Notes: generated by a model not told the origin, from the sequence alone. Numbered from the stretch's first letter, positions 52,635 through 61,987 are shown. The stretch: DNA of 64,000 nt from Sulfurovum sp. UBA4779 (GCA_002403155.1 DHHF01000014.1:1-64000); one strand, 5' to 3'. Numbers and translations are program-made.

Positions 52635-53285
52635 ATGATAAATATTCTGATGATCGAAGATGATGCGGAATTTGCCGAACTGTTAAGTGAATATCTTGCG
52701 CAATATGATATAAAAGTTACCAATTATGAAGATCCCTATTTGGGCTTGAGTGCAGGTGTAAAAAAATATGATCTGCTGATCCTTGATTTGACATTGCCCG
52801 GCATGGATGGGCTGGAAGTATGCAAAGAAATTGTACAAAAATACAATATTCCTATTATCATCTCCTCTGCCAGATCGGACATTAACGACAAAGTGCAAGG
52901 TTTGGCGCTTGGAGCCGATGATTATCTTCCTAAACCCTATGATCCAAAAGAAATGTATGCCAGAATCACCTCTTTGCTAAGACGCTACCAGAAAACACAA
53001 CACGAAGATGATGCGCCCAAAAGCGACTTTGAGATAAGAGGCGATACCATCTACTTTAAAGGAGAAGCTCTTGTTTTAACTCCCGCAGAATTTGAAGTAC
53101 TATCGCTTCTTGTCAAACATCAGGGCATTACCCAATCCCGCGAACAAATCATCAATACCTCTCAAACCATGAGCATTGATTCGCAAGGAAAAAGCCTGGA
53201 TGTCATCATCTCAAAAATACGTTCAAAACTCGATGACCCCAAACGTATCCAGGCAGTACGCGGCATCGGATACAAGCTCGTATGA
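52635..53285 (+). CDS. OmpR-family response regulator, ArsR (HP0166)-like
   Basis: The 216 residues consist of a receiver domain (acidic pocket Glu8-Asp9-Asp10, phosphoacceptor Asp51 in LLILDLTLPGMDG, Lys in PKPYDPKE) and an OmpR-type winged helix (LVLTPAEFEVLSLLVKHQG...SLDVIISKIRSKL...VRGIGYKLV). It overlaps the start of the kinase gene by 4 bases. The pair is of the type named ArsRS after the acid-responsive H. pylori system, but the signal here is unknown. Upstream AAAGGC and a -10-like TACAAT precede the start. Confidence 0.9.
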   Translation: MINILMIEDDAEFAELLSEYLAQYDIKVTNYEDPYLGLSAGVKKYDLLILDLTLPGMDGLEVCKEIVQKYNIPIIISSARSDINDKVQGLALGADDYLPKPYDPKEMYARITSLLRRYQKTQHEDDAPKSDFEIRGDTIYFKGEALVLTPAEFEVLSLLVKHQGITQSREQIINTSQTMSIDSQGKSLDVIISKIRSKLDDPKRIQAVRGIGYKLV

Positions 53286-54475
53286 AAAGCTTTACTTCGC
53301 TTCGCAGCAAGATCAATCTTGTATTTTCCATCACCTTATTGCTTTTAGGTATACTTTTTGTCGTGTCGATCAAATATGATCACAATAAAGTCGAAGATCT
53401 TACCGCTGCTCAAGAAAGAGAGATTTCCCATTATCTTTATATGTATTTTTTAAAGTACGGAAAGATTGACGAAGCTTATCTTGAAGCACAAAATATTTCC
53501 ATTATCACCGATAAAGGCCAACTGGTACAAATAGAACGGTATTTTAAAGACAAAGGCATATACAAACGCTATGCTGTAGACACTTTTCATTTAAAACGTA
53601 TCATCCTCATTGACAATGACCGGTTTAAGCTTATCCTTGAGAATAAAAACAAAGCTGTTTTTCCGCTCAAACGTGCACTGATTTTTTCTACGGTATTTCT
53701 TTTGATCCTCATGCTTTATCTTTGGATCATCAAAAGCCTTAAGCCTTTATCGGTGCTCAAATCAAAAATACAAACTTTCTCGCAAGGCAATTTGAACATT
53801 GCATGCGCCAGCGACAAACAAGATGAAATTGCAGAAGTTGCCAATGAATTTGACCATGCAGTCAAAATGATACGAGAACTATTACAATCAAGACAACTGT
53901 TTTTGAGAGCCATTATGCATGAACTTAAAACCCCTATTGCCAAAGGAAGGCTGATCAGCGAAATGCTGAGTGAAGAAAAACACAAAATGCGTCTTCACAG
54001 TATCTTTGAAAGACTCAATCTTCTCATAGACGAATTTGCAAAAATTGAAAAAATTACTTCCAAAAATTTCAAACTGGACATCAAATCTTATAAAGTAAGC
54101 GATCTCGTTGAAGCCAGCACTGATCTTTTGATGATCGAAAACCCAAAACAGTTTATCCGTTTGGAAATCAAAAAAGACTATCAACTGGATGTGGATTTTG
54201 AACTTTTTACGCTCGTGATCAAAAATCTACTGGATAACGGCATCAAATACAGTATCGATAAAACAGTGACTGTCATCATAGATACAAACTATTTTTCAAT
54301 CACCAATAAAGCACAACCGCTCACAGAACCGTTGGAAAATTATTTTGCCCCTTTTCATGCTTCCCAAAAAGGATTGGGGCTAGGGCTTTATATTGTAAAA
54401 AATATTTTGGATATCCATCAGCTGAAGCTGACTTACTATCATGAAGGAGGAGAAAATATCTTCATGGTAAATTAA
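53282..54475 (+). CDS. ArsS-type sensor histidine kinase
   Basis: The 397 residues have two membrane helices (about 9-27 and 130-147) flanking a periplasmic domain of about 100 residues with several Lys/Glu/Asp residues, then HAMP, a HisKA domain with His213 in IMHELKTPIAKGRL, and an HATPase domain (NLLDNGIKYS, GLGLGLYIVKNIL). The ATP-lid region is short, with few glycines. This is the layout of the ArsS group in Campylobacterota. It is cotranscribed with the upstream regulator (ATGA overlap) and is convergent with the DAHP synthase gene. Confidence 0.9.
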   Translation: MKSFTSLRSKINLVFSITLLLLGILFVVSIKYDHNKVEDLTAAQEREISHYLYMYFLKYGKIDEAYLEAQNISIITDKGQLVQIERYFKDKGIYKRYAVDTFHLKRIILIDNDRFKLILENKNKAVFPLKRALIFSTVFLLILMLYLWIIKSLKPLSVLKSKIQTFSQGNLNIACASDKQDEIAEVANEFDHAVKMIRELLQSRQLFLRAIMHELKTPIAKGRLISEMLSEEKHKMRLHSIFERLNLLIDEFAKIEKITSKNFKLDIKSYKVSDLVEASTDLLMIENPKQFIRLEIKKDYQLDVDFELFTLVIKNLLDNGIKYSIDKTVTVIIDTNYFSITNKAQPLTEPLENYFAPFHASQKGLGLGLYIVKNILDIHQLKLTYYHEGGENIFMVN

Positions 54476-54481
54476 GATATG

Positions 54482-55828
54482 TTATTTTGATACATTGATC
54501 GTATCAGAAAGCATAAACGCAAGCTCCAAAGCCTGGCTTGCATTGAGCCTCGGGTCACACTGCGTATGATAGCGGCTTGCCAGCCCCTCATCGGTGATTG
54601 CGCACGAAGTGCTTCCTGTACATTCAGTAACATCATTGCCCGTCATTTCCAGATGGATACCTGCTGCTATCGTACCCATCTCTTTATGGATGGCAAAAAA
54701 CTGCTTTACTTCACTTAAAATATTATCAAAATCTCTTGTTTTAAACCCGGTCGAGCTCTTTTCCACGTTCCCATGCATCGGATCGCATGACCATACTATC
54801 TTTTTTCCTTCTTCTTTTACACGCTTAAGCAGCGGAGGAAAATATTGGGCTATTTTGTCTGCTCCCATGCGCACGATAAGGTTCAATCGTCCCTCTTCAT
54901 TATGGGGATTAAGCGCATCAATCAAAGCGATCAGTTCATCCCCTTGCATGCTTGGGCCCACTTTTACTCCTATAGGATTTTGAATGCCTCTGAAATATTC
55001 AATGTGCGCTTCATTGAGATCTCTGGTCCGATCTCCGATCCACAGCATATGCGCGGAACAATCATACCATTGCCCTGTTTCTGTATCCAACCTGGTAAGC
55101 GCCTCTTCATAGTTAAGAAGCAGCGCTTCATGCGACGTATATACGGTAGTTTGATGCAATTGCGGCAAAATGTCACTATTGAGCCCGCAAGCAGCCATAA
55201 AATTCATAGCATAATCTATTTTTTCGCTCAATTCGTCATATTTTTTTCCTAGAGGATTATCTTTGATAAAATCCAGATTCCATTGATGCACTTTTTTTAA
55301 ATCTGCCAAACCGCCTCGTGAAAAAGCCCGCAGAAGATTGAGCGTGGCTGCTGATTGGTTATAGGCTCTGATCATATGATGAGGATTTGGCACTCTTGCT
55401 TCTTCGGTAAATTCAATATTGTTAATGATATCTCCGCGATAGCTGGGAAGAACTTCGCCGTTTACCTCTTCAAAATCACTGCTGCGCGGTTTTGCAAATT
55501 GTCCTGCAATACGCCCCACTTTTACAATAGGTTTTCCGGTAGAATACATCAGTACCATATTCATCTGTAGCATTAATTTAAAAAGATTTTTTATGGTTTT
55601 GGCGCTGAAATCACTAAAACTCTCCGCACAATCTCCTCCTTGAAGCAAAAAAGCTTCTCCGCGTCCCGCTTGGGCCAATTTTTCTTTCAGTCTTCTTGCC
55701 TCGCCGGCAAAAATAAGAGGAGGATAAGAGCTAAGCTCATTTTCTACTTTTTTAAGCTCTTCTTTGTCTATATAGGTTGGTTGTTGCTTGATAGGAAAAT
55801 TTCTCCAACTGCCGGGTGTCCAACTCAT
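54482..55828 (-). CDS. Class II 3-deoxy-7-phosphoheptulonate synthase
   Basis: This plant-type (class II) DAHP synthase joins phosphoenolpyruvate and erythrose-4-phosphate at the head of the shikimate pathway. The 448-residue protein starts MSWTPGSWRNFPIKQQP and includes LLQGGDCAESF, VGRIAGQFAKPRS, PHHMIRAYNQSAATLNLLRAF and the metal-site segment IVWSCDPMHGN followed by HLEMTGNDVTECTG. It belongs to the AroA_II group, unrelated in sequence to E. coli AroF/G/H. AAGGA precedes the ATG, and the upstream region holds a promoter and two dyads that suggest regulation. Confidence 0.95.
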   Translation of the reverse strand: MSWTPGSWRNFPIKQQPTYIDKEELKKVENELSSYPPLIFAGEARRLKEKLAQAGRGEAFLLQGGDCAESFSDFSAKTIKNLFKLMLQMNMVLMYSTGKPIVKVGRIAGQFAKPRSSDFEEVNGEVLPSYRGDIINNIEFTEEARVPNPHHMIRAYNQSAATLNLLRAFSRGGLADLKKVHQWNLDFIKDNPLGKKYDELSEKIDYAMNFMAACGLNSDILPQLHQTTVYTSHEALLLNYEEALTRLDTETGQWYDCSAHMLWIGDRTRDLNEAHIEYFRGIQNPIGVKVGPSMQGDELIALIDALNPHNEEGRLNLIVRMGADKIAQYFPPLLKRVKEEGKKIVWSCDPMHGNVEKSSTGFKTRDFDNILSEVKQFFAIHKEMGTIAAGIHLEMTGNDVTECTGSTSCAITDEGLASRYHTQCDPRLNASQALELAFMLSDTINVSK

Positions 55829-55854
55829 GATACATCCTTCAAATAAATTGGGAG

Positions 55855-55936
55855 ATTATAGCTTAAAACATTTGAAAAACCAAATAAACAAATCACACTG
55901 TGAATAAACGCACCAAACAATCTATTCACTCTGTGA
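55855..55936 (-). promoter_or_regulatory. DAHP synthase promoter with two upstream palindromic sites
   Basis: On the minus strand TTGGTT (55878-55883), a 17-base spacer and TATAAT (55855-55860) form a promoter. Upstream are TCACACTGTGA (55893-55903) and TCACTCTGTGA (55926-55936), each a dyad of TCAC and GTGA, exactly 33 bases apart, three helical turns. If transcription starts near 55848 they centre near -50 and -83, positions usual for an activator or tandem regulator sites. The spacing between the half-sites does not match CRP/FNR. Confidence 0.6.
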
Positions 55937-55992
55937 AAAATGGCGTGAATAACTTATATTAAATAATACAACTCCATTGCAACGCAAAACCC

Positions 55993-56706
55993 TTACGATG
56001 GTTTTTTTGCAACAAACGTGACAAAGTTTGCCCATTGAAAAACGGTTTCTACCTGCTCAAACCCTGCATCCTTGCACATTTGTATATTTTCTTGTATCGT
56101 AAAAGGGATCAATACATTTTCGAGAGCCTCGCGCTTTTGGGCAATCTCGTATGCGCTGTAGCCTTGCGCTTTTTTATAGTCATAATATACATCAATCATC
56201 TGTTTGTCGGTTTTTTTGTCAACAAATACAATTTTTTCAGAAAAAATAAACATACCGCCTTTGCTTAATCCCTCAAAAATCTTTTTGACAAGCTCTATGC
56301 GCTGCATGGGCCGAATAAATTGAAGGGTATAATTGGCAATGACGATATCTTCATTTTGATAGTCATATGTCAGGATATCGGCAAGCTCAAGCTTGATGTC
56401 TGCACCGAACGCCTGACATTTCTGCTTTGCCCTCTCCAGCATGGCCAAAGAATTATCTATCCCTTTAAGTTCCATCTTGACATCCATTTTTGCATGCAGC
56501 TCAAGTAAAAATTTTGCCGTAGAAAAACCAAGGTCAAGTATCTTTTTCCCCTCTTTTTGCTCAAGCAAAATCAATGAAATAATGAGTTTTCTTACCTCAT
56601 CATAAAACGGCACCGAACGGCTCAGCATATCATCAAATACCGAGGCGACCGCTTCGTCAAATTCAAATTTCTTTTCTATGGGTGTTTCAAATACTTTATC
56701 TTTCAT
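55993..56706 (-). CDS. cmoA: Carboxy-S-adenosylmethionine synthase
   Basis: CmoA makes carboxy-SAM from SAM and prephenate for wobble-uridine 34 modification of tRNA. The 237-residue class I methyltransferase-fold protein reads FETPIEKKFEFDEAVASVFDDML (CmoA start), the SAM motif KILDLGFSTAKF, FTLQFIRP-like IANYTLQFIRPMQR and a C-terminal VETVFQWANFVTFVAKK. It is the last gene of the lysC operon and its start overlaps ribF by 4 bases. No cmoB is in the window. The glycine motif DLGFSTAKF differs from the common DLGCSxG but keeps the fold pattern. Confidence 0.92.
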   Translation of the reverse strand: MKDKVFETPIEKKFEFDEAVASVFDDMLSRSVPFYDEVRKLIISLILLEQKEGKKILDLGFSTAKFLLELHAKMDVKMELKGIDNSLAMLERAKQKCQAFGADIKLELADILTYDYQNEDIVIANYTLQFIRPMQRIELVKKIFEGLSKGGMFIFSEKIVFVDKKTDKQMIDVYYDYKKAQGYSAYEIAQKREALENVLIPFTIQENIQMCKDAGFEQVETVFQWANFVTFVAKKPS

Positions 56707-57506
56707 TTTATATTTTCCGCCTGCAGTATGTCTTGGTTTATCTGCACTTTCAGCGCCTCTAAACTTTCAAATTTTTTATTGTCGCGCAAAAATTCTAAAA
56801 ATTCCACCGCTGCCACACCTTCAGTTTCCTCTAAATCCTCATTTAAAATGTGCGTTTCTATCGCATATGAGCCGTCAACACTGATGCGGTGTCCTAAAAA
56901 AGTGACGCTTTTGTACCATGTTTGTTTGATTTTCGTTCGTGTTGCATAGACGCCCTCTTTGGGAAGCTGATAATGGTCAACATGAAGATTGAGCGTAGGA
57001 ACCAATGCTTTTTTGCCCAATCCTTGGCCCCGGATCACCCTTCCTTCGATCCGATACGGCCGTCCGAGCAAAAGGGCTGCCATCTGTACAGAACCTTCTT
57101 TAAGATACTCTTTGATCTTGCGAGAGTGTATCGCAATCCCTTGAATGCTCACTTCTTCTATAATGCACACTTCTCCGTCGAACAATTCCTTTAGTTTTTG
57201 GGCATTGCCTGCTTTGGATTTGCCAAAATGAAAATCATATCCTACTACTATCTTTTTCAGGGAAGGAAAATCAGACTTGAGCCTCTGCACAAAAGTTTCA
57301 GGCGTTAAAAAATTAATTTTGTCAAAATGGTAAAAATAGCACTCCCTATCCGTATAAAACGCTCGCTTATGGCCGGGGGTAAGATATCCTCCGTTGCGTT
57401 CAATGATCACAACTGCTTCCACTTCACCGATCAGTACCTGATGTGCGATATGCATTCCGTCAAATGATCCAATCGCTATAGAGGTAATTTGATTGGTTAG
57501 ATGCAC
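56703..57506 (-). CDS. ribF: Bifunctional riboflavin kinase / FAD synthetase
   Basis: RibF phosphorylates riboflavin and adenylylates FMN. The 267-residue protein, shorter than the usual 310, has the FAD synthetase motif IGSFDGMHIAHQ near the N-terminus, KIVVGYDFHFGKSKAGN and IHSRKIKEYLKEG. The flavokinase domain has GRVIRGQGLGKKALVPTLNLHVDH (PTLN in place of the usual PTAN) and GVYATRTKI. The stop overlaps the cmoA start (ATGA), and it lies one base from tlyA. The order tlyA-ribF-cmoA matches C. jejuni. Confidence 0.93.
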   Translation of the reverse strand: MHLTNQITSIAIGSFDGMHIAHQVLIGEVEAVVIIERNGGYLTPGHKRAFYTDRECYFYHFDKINFLTPETFVQRLKSDFPSLKKIVVGYDFHFGKSKAGNAQKLKELFDGEVCIIEEVSIQGIAIHSRKIKEYLKEGSVQMAALLLGRPYRIEGRVIRGQGLGKKALVPTLNLHVDHYQLPKEGVYATRTKIKQTWYKSVTFLGHRISVDGSYAIETHILNEDLEETEGVAAVEFLEFLRDNKKFESLEALKVQINQDILQAENIK

Positions 57507-57507
57507 A

Positions 57508-58227
57508 CTATTTCTCCGATTTTATAAAATGATACAGATATTCCCGGTTGCCTTCTTTGCCGTGCACTTCCGAGTGTGCCTGCGAGATGCACTTCCAGCC
57601 AAGCCCTAAAACATACTGCTCGAATGCCTCTTTTTTCCTCTCTATGGCATCCTGGTCTACCACTACCCCTTTGCTGTTGCGTTTTGCTTCTTTTCCTACC
57701 TCAAATTGCGGTTTATAGAGTATGATAATTTCCGCATCCGAGGCGGCAAGCCTCTCTATATCGTCTAAAATCTGCAAAATAGAAATAAACGAAACATCGC
57801 AGGTGATCAGATCAAATTTAATAGCGCTTTCAAAATTTCGTATATCGGTCTGCTCATACAAAGAGAGCCTGGGGTCATTTTGCAAAGAAGCATGCAGTTG
57901 ATCTTTTCCCACATCCACACAACACACTGTTTCAACACCGTTTTCAAGCAAAATCTGGGCAAACCCCCCCGTCGAGGAACCTATATCAAGCGCTTTTTTA
58001 CCCTTAAGTGCCACAGGATGAGAAATTAAAAACTGTTCCAGCTTCCTTGCTGCCCTGCTGACATAAAACTTTTCATTATCAACCTCTACCAGCGAATGGT
58101 TATCCACCTTGATTGACGGCTTTGCAATCTTTCCGTCCACTTTCACCTTTCCTGCCTTGATCGCTTCAAGGGCACGGTTGCGGCTTTCAAAATACTCCTC
58201 TTCGACCAAATATCTATCCAGCCTCAT
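57508..58227 (-). CDS. tlyA: TlyA-family rRNA (cytidine-2'-O)-methyltransferase
   Basis: The 239 residues are an N-terminal S4 RNA-binding domain (RLDRYLVEEEYFESRNRALEAIKAGKVKVDGK) and an FtsJ-like SAM domain with ALDIGSSTGGFAQILLENG, CCVDVGKDQLHASL, DLITCDVSFISIL and IILYKPQFEVGKE. TlyA proteins methylate 16S/23S rRNA; the short form without the 30-residue extension (type I) acts on 23S C1920 only. The start overlaps the ligA stop by 4 bases. Some older annotations call this family a haemolysin, which the sequence does not support. Confidence 0.92.
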   Translation of the reverse strand: MRLDRYLVEEEYFESRNRALEAIKAGKVKVDGKIAKPSIKVDNHSLVEVDNEKFYVSRAARKLEQFLISHPVALKGKKALDIGSSTGGFAQILLENGVETVCCVDVGKDQLHASLQNDPRLSLYEQTDIRNFESAIKFDLITCDVSFISILQILDDIERLAASDAEIIILYKPQFEVGKEAKRNSKGVVVDQDAIERKKEAFEQYVLGLGWKCISQAHSEVHGKEGNREYLYHFIKSEK

Positions 58228-60170
58228 AGCATCTCCTCCATCTGTGCTTCGCTCAGGGTAGCCACGCCTAAACTGTGGGCTTTTTCAAGCTTGGTGCCTG
58301 CATCTTCGCCGTAAATCACATAATCGGTCTTTTTGCTTACCGAACCGCTCACTTTTGCACCCAATGCTTCAAGCATCTCTTTGATTTGGGTTCTGCTTTG
58401 GCTCATTGCACCTGTAAGCACTACCGTTTTGTCTTTAAACGGATTGTCCGGCGCTTCAGCCTTTTGCTCCACCGCGGGCTTGATCACATCAAAAAGCTGC
58501 AAGACAAAATCATGATTGACGCGCATAAACTCCAAAAGAGAATTTGCCATCTCCTCGCCAATCCCTTCAATCGCCACAACCTGCTCAAAACGTACATTCA
58601 CGATCCCCAAACCAAACTCCAAAGCCAACGCCTTGCTTGCCACTTCGCCGATATGCTCTATGCCCATAGCATTGATAAGCCTGTAAAGCGGCGCACCCTT
58701 GCTTGCTTCGATAGCCTCCAACAGATTGCGGATTTTCTTTTCTTTGAAACCTTCCAGCCCCATCAAATCCTCAGCCTTGATAAAATAAAGGCCAAGAATG
58801 TCTTTGATGATGTTTTCTTTTACCAAAAGCTCCACGATTTTTGATCCCAGCCCGTCAATATTCATACATCCTTTTTTGGCAAAATGGATGATAGAATTGA
58901 TGATGCGGGCAGGACAATGCAAATTTTGGCATTTGATCAATGCGCCCTCGTCAAGAAGTTCGCTATGGCATGTCGGGCATAAAATCGGACGGTTTACAGC
59001 TTTCTCGCTTCCGTCGCGTCGATCTGTCAATACTTTGATGATCTTTGGGATCACATCCCCACTTCTGATGATAATGACGCTATCGCCGATACGGATATCC
59101 TTTCTTTCTATTTCATCAAAATTGTGAAGCGTTGCGCGGTTAACCTTTACGCCTTCTATCTCTACGGACTCAACTTCGGCAACAGGCGTCACCACCCCCG
59201 TACGGCCTACCTGCAAAGTAATCCCTTTTATCTTGGTAACTTTTTCGATAGCCGGAAATTTATAGGCGCACATCCATTTGGGATATTTCACAGTATAGCC
59301 AAGTTCTTCTTGTTTGTTCACCTCATCAACCTTGATCACCATGCCGTCCATCATCATCGGGATCTCATCTCTCAACCCAATAAGCTGTTGGTAAAACCGC
59401 TCTATCTCTTCTATATCCTTGCACTCTTGCATATAGGGAGGGTTTAAAAACCCAAGCGCATGCACAAAATCCATCTTTTGTGAAAGCCTGGCATAGTGCA
59501 GTGTATTTTCTCCTATTCCCCAAGGATAAAAAACAAGCCTGCGTTTTGCAGTAATGCTGCTGTCAAGCTGCCTGAGGCTTCCTGCGGCAGCATTTCTCGG
59601 ATTGGCAAAAAGCGGTTCTCCGTTTTTAAGGCGCTCTTGATTGATGGCATCAAAGTCATCTTTTCGGATAACCACTTCCCCTCGTATCTCGATAAGGTCC
59701 TGATAACCGATACTCAAAGGCACGGAACGAATGGTGCGTATATTGTCCGTCACATCTTCGCCTATCACGCCATCCCCCCGCGTAATGGCCCGGATCAATC
59801 TTCCCTTCTCATAAAGCAGGTTCATACTTGCACCGTCAAATTTCGGCTCACAAAAATACTCGCACTTGCCGACATTTTTCTCTACCCTGGCAAGCCATTC
59901 TTCCACCTCTTCTTTGCTGAAAACATCTTCCATGCTCCACATTTGCTTAATATGCTCAGCCTTAAAAAATTCATCACGGATAACACCTCCCACCCTTTTA
60001 GTCGGCGAATCTTCCGCTACCTCTTTAGGGTGTGCCTTTTCATAATCAAGTATCTCATGATAAAGCTTATCATACTCCTCATCGCTGGCAATGGGATTGT
60101 CTTCCACATAGTAAGCATGTGCCCATTTGTTAAGAATTTCAATTTTTTTTAGATAAGTTTCTTTGGTCAT
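58224..60170 (-). CDS. ligA: NAD-dependent DNA ligase
   Basis: LigA seals nicks in DNA during replication and repair using NAD+. The 648 residues show the Ia NAD-binding domain, the adenylation domain with Lys110 (CEPKFDGASM), an OB fold, the zinc finger CPTCHSELLDEGALIKCQNLHCPAR in two halves, helix-hairpin-helix repeats (NAMGIEHIGEVAS and AIEGIGEEMA) and a C-terminal BRCT domain (VVLTGAMSQSRTQIKEMLEALGAKVSGSVSKKTDYVIYGED in part). It lies within the lysC operon, directly before tlyA. Confidence 0.97.
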   Translation of the reverse strand: MTKETYLKKIEILNKWAHAYYVEDNPIASDEEYDKLYHEILDYEKAHPKEVAEDSPTKRVGGVIRDEFFKAEHIKQMWSMEDVFSKEEVEEWLARVEKNVGKCEYFCEPKFDGASMNLLYEKGRLIRAITRGDGVIGEDVTDNIRTIRSVPLSIGYQDLIEIRGEVVIRKDDFDAINQERLKNGEPLFANPRNAAAGSLRQLDSSITAKRRLVFYPWGIGENTLHYARLSQKMDFVHALGFLNPPYMQECKDIEEIERFYQQLIGLRDEIPMMMDGMVIKVDEVNKQEELGYTVKYPKWMCAYKFPAIEKVTKIKGITLQVGRTGVVTPVAEVESVEIEGVKVNRATLHNFDEIERKDIRIGDSVIIIRSGDVIPKIIKVLTDRRDGSEKAVNRPILCPTCHSELLDEGALIKCQNLHCPARIINSIIHFAKKGCMNIDGLGSKIVELLVKENIIKDILGLYFIKAEDLMGLEGFKEKKIRNLLEAIEASKGAPLYRLINAMGIEHIGEVASKALALEFGLGIVNVRFEQVVAIEGIGEEMANSLLEFMRVNHDFVLQLFDVIKPAVEQKAEAPDNPFKDKTVVLTGAMSQSRTQIKEMLEALGAKVSGSVSKKTDYVIYGEDAGTKLEKAHSLGVATLSEAQMEEML

Positions 60171-60213
60171 ATCCGGTCTTTACATAGAAGAGGTTTATTT
60201 TTTGTGTATTTTA

Positions 60214-60834
60214 TCATTGTTGAACCGACTGAGAGCTTAGCCTTGGGTTCAGAAGATAGATATCCAAAAATGCTTTGGTGCGTGCCAAATATTCTCTAAG
60301 CCTCATCTTGTATGCCGCTTTTGTTCCCTCAATGTCTTTGGCTGCAAAACCGATTGCTTTTTGTTTTTTCTTCCGGGCAATAAACAGAGCCCTTTCAAGA
60401 TGAAACTTTTGGGAGACGATAATGTAGTCTTCTGTTTTAAAAACTTCTTTAGCCCTTGTTATCGAGTCAAAAGTCCTGAATCCTGCATTGTCAACCACGA
60501 TATGTTTTTCAGGCACGCCCGCATCGATAAGGTCTTTTTGCATAGCAGCCGTTTCATTAGAGTGTTGCGAGCCGTTATCGCCGGAGACAAGAATGGTTTT
60601 TACTTTTCCGGCTTTAAACAGTGCAGCAGCGGCCCTAATGCGGTAAATGTAGAAATAATTTTTTTTGTCTTTGGCGATAGATTTTGTCGTACCTAAAAGC
60701 AATGTGGTCTTTTTAGAAGGAAGTTTGCGAAGATCCGTATAGATAAAAGCGCTTGTCTGCTGCGTCATTGTCATGTCTATGCTGATGATGCCCGCTATAG
60801 ACAAAATAAATGCAACTGCTATCCATCGTATCAC
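60214..60834 (-). CDS. SanA/YdcF-type (DUF218) membrane protein
   Basis: The 206 residues have an N-terminal membrane anchor (IAVAFILSIAGIISI) and a DUF218 domain with TLLLGTTKSIAK, TILVSGDNG, NAGFRTFDSITRAKEV and IIVSQKFHLERALFIARK. These motifs match SanA/YdcF, envelope proteins tied to vancomycin sensitivity and lipid-carrier metabolism, whose biochemical role is still open. It overlaps folP by 4 bases and lies 43 bases before ligA. C. jejuni has a differing gene at this point of the operon. Confidence 0.85.
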   Translation of the reverse strand: MIRWIAVAFILSIAGIISIDMTMTQQTSAFIYTDLRKLPSKKTTLLLGTTKSIAKDKKNYFYIYRIRAAAALFKAGKVKTILVSGDNGSQHSNETAAMQKDLIDAGVPEKHIVVDNAGFRTFDSITRAKEVFKTEDYIIVSQKFHLERALFIARKKKQKAIGFAAKDIEGTKAAYKMRLREYLARTKAFLDIYLLNPRLSSQSVQQ

Positions 60835-61970
60835 CTCATCGCCTCAAACACTTTGAGTGCCTGTTGATGCTCCGGCACATCATGGCATCTTATGATACTC
60901 GCACCATTTTCCATAGCCTTAAGATGAATTGCCAGTGTCCCGGGCAATCGTTCCTTTATCGGCGCAGGAATAATATGATCAATCATCGATTTTCTGCTTG
61001 CGCCGATCAAAAGTTCACAGCCGAATTTTTTAAAATGTGCCAAATTTTTAAGAAGCACAAGGTTATGCTCCAGCGACTTGCCAAAACCGATACCCACATC
61101 CAATATAAGATGCTCTCTTGTTAAGCCCAATGCTTCACACTTTGCGATACGCTCTTCAAAAAAATCACTCACTTCTACCGTCACATCTTCATAATAAGGA
61201 TTCTTTTGCATGGTTTTTGGAGAGCCTTGCATGTGCATAATGCAAAGCTTTGCATTATATTTCAACGCAAGCCTGATCAGCACTTCATCGGCAGCACCCA
61301 TAATATCATTAATGAAAGAAAAACCGCTTTGCAGCGCATACTCTACCACCGAAGGCGTATAGCTGTCTATACTGAATACTGCTTTTTTGTAAAGCTCCTC
61401 TTGTTTGAGGGCATCGCAAAAGGGTTTTACGCGTCTTAATTCTTCTTCCTCGCTTACCTCCAAAGAACCCGGACGGCTTGAAACCGGCCCGACATCAATT
61501 ATCTGCGCGCCTTGGCTTATCATTTTCTTGCATTCCAAAAGCGCCTCTTGCGCTACAAATCTGCTGCCTTCAAAAAAACTGTCCTCATTGAGATTGACAA
61601 TCCCCATAATTTGAACAGGATAGGTTTTGGATGAGAGAAATTTCTTCAGTTCTTTTGCTACACTTTTAAGTCCAAACGGCTGGCGAAGCTCTTTGTGCGA
61701 TAAAATTTCTATATGCTTTTTTGTACCGATCAAAATACAATCATAAAAAGGTTTTTCACACAAGATCGCTCCTCCCGGAACTGCAAGCTCTGCCCCGACG
61801 CTCAAAGCATCCTGCTTAAGAATATTGACGGCAGGTGTTTTGAGGTCTTTAAGGAAAAAAAACAACAGTTCCATTTTTTTTGACATGATCTCAACACCTT
61901 CACTCTCTACTCCCAATTTTTGAAGGGCCGCTTTTTTATCTTTCATGTTCCCAAGCTGATAAATATCCAT
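60831..61970 (-). CDS. folP: Dihydropteroate synthase with N-terminal extension
   Basis: FolP joins p-aminobenzoate and dihydropterin pyrophosphate in folate synthesis. The catalytic TIM barrel begins only near residue 122 (IMGIVNLNEDSFFEGSRF) and continues with IDVGPVSSRPGS, SIDSYTPSVVEYAL, ILDVGIGFGKSLEHNL and GASRKSMID. The first 120 residues (including LFFFLKDLKTPAVNILKQDALS) form an extra domain not found in E. coli FolP but seen in Campylobacterota. I chose ATG at 61970, with GGGAG five bases upstream, over the TTG at 61982. It overlaps the YdcF-type gene by 4 bases. Confidence 0.92.
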   Translation of the reverse strand: MDIYQLGNMKDKKAALQKLGVESEGVEIMSKKMELLFFFLKDLKTPAVNILKQDALSVGAELAVPGGAILCEKPFYDCILIGTKKHIEILSHKELRQPFGLKSVAKELKKFLSSKTYPVQIMGIVNLNEDSFFEGSRFVAQEALLECKKMISQGAQIIDVGPVSSRPGSLEVSEEEELRRVKPFCDALKQEELYKKAVFSIDSYTPSVVEYALQSGFSFINDIMGAADEVLIRLALKYNAKLCIMHMQGSPKTMQKNPYYEDVTVEVSDFFEERIAKCEALGLTREHLILDVGIGFGKSLEHNLVLLKNLAHFKKFGCELLIGASRKSMIDHIIPAPIKERLPGTLAIHLKAMENGASIIRCHDVPEHQQALKVFEAMR

Positions 61971-61987
61971 CGTTACTCCCAATTGTT

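Noticed and set aside
55893..55936. CRP/FNR binding sites
   Set aside because: The half-sites are TCAC and GTGA in the reverse order and with 3-base spacing, not TGTGA-N6-TCACA or TTGAT-N4-ATCAA.
59496..60152. 218-codon open frame opposite ligA
   Set aside because: Antisense to the conserved NAD-binding and adenylation domains of ligA; composition is not protein-like.
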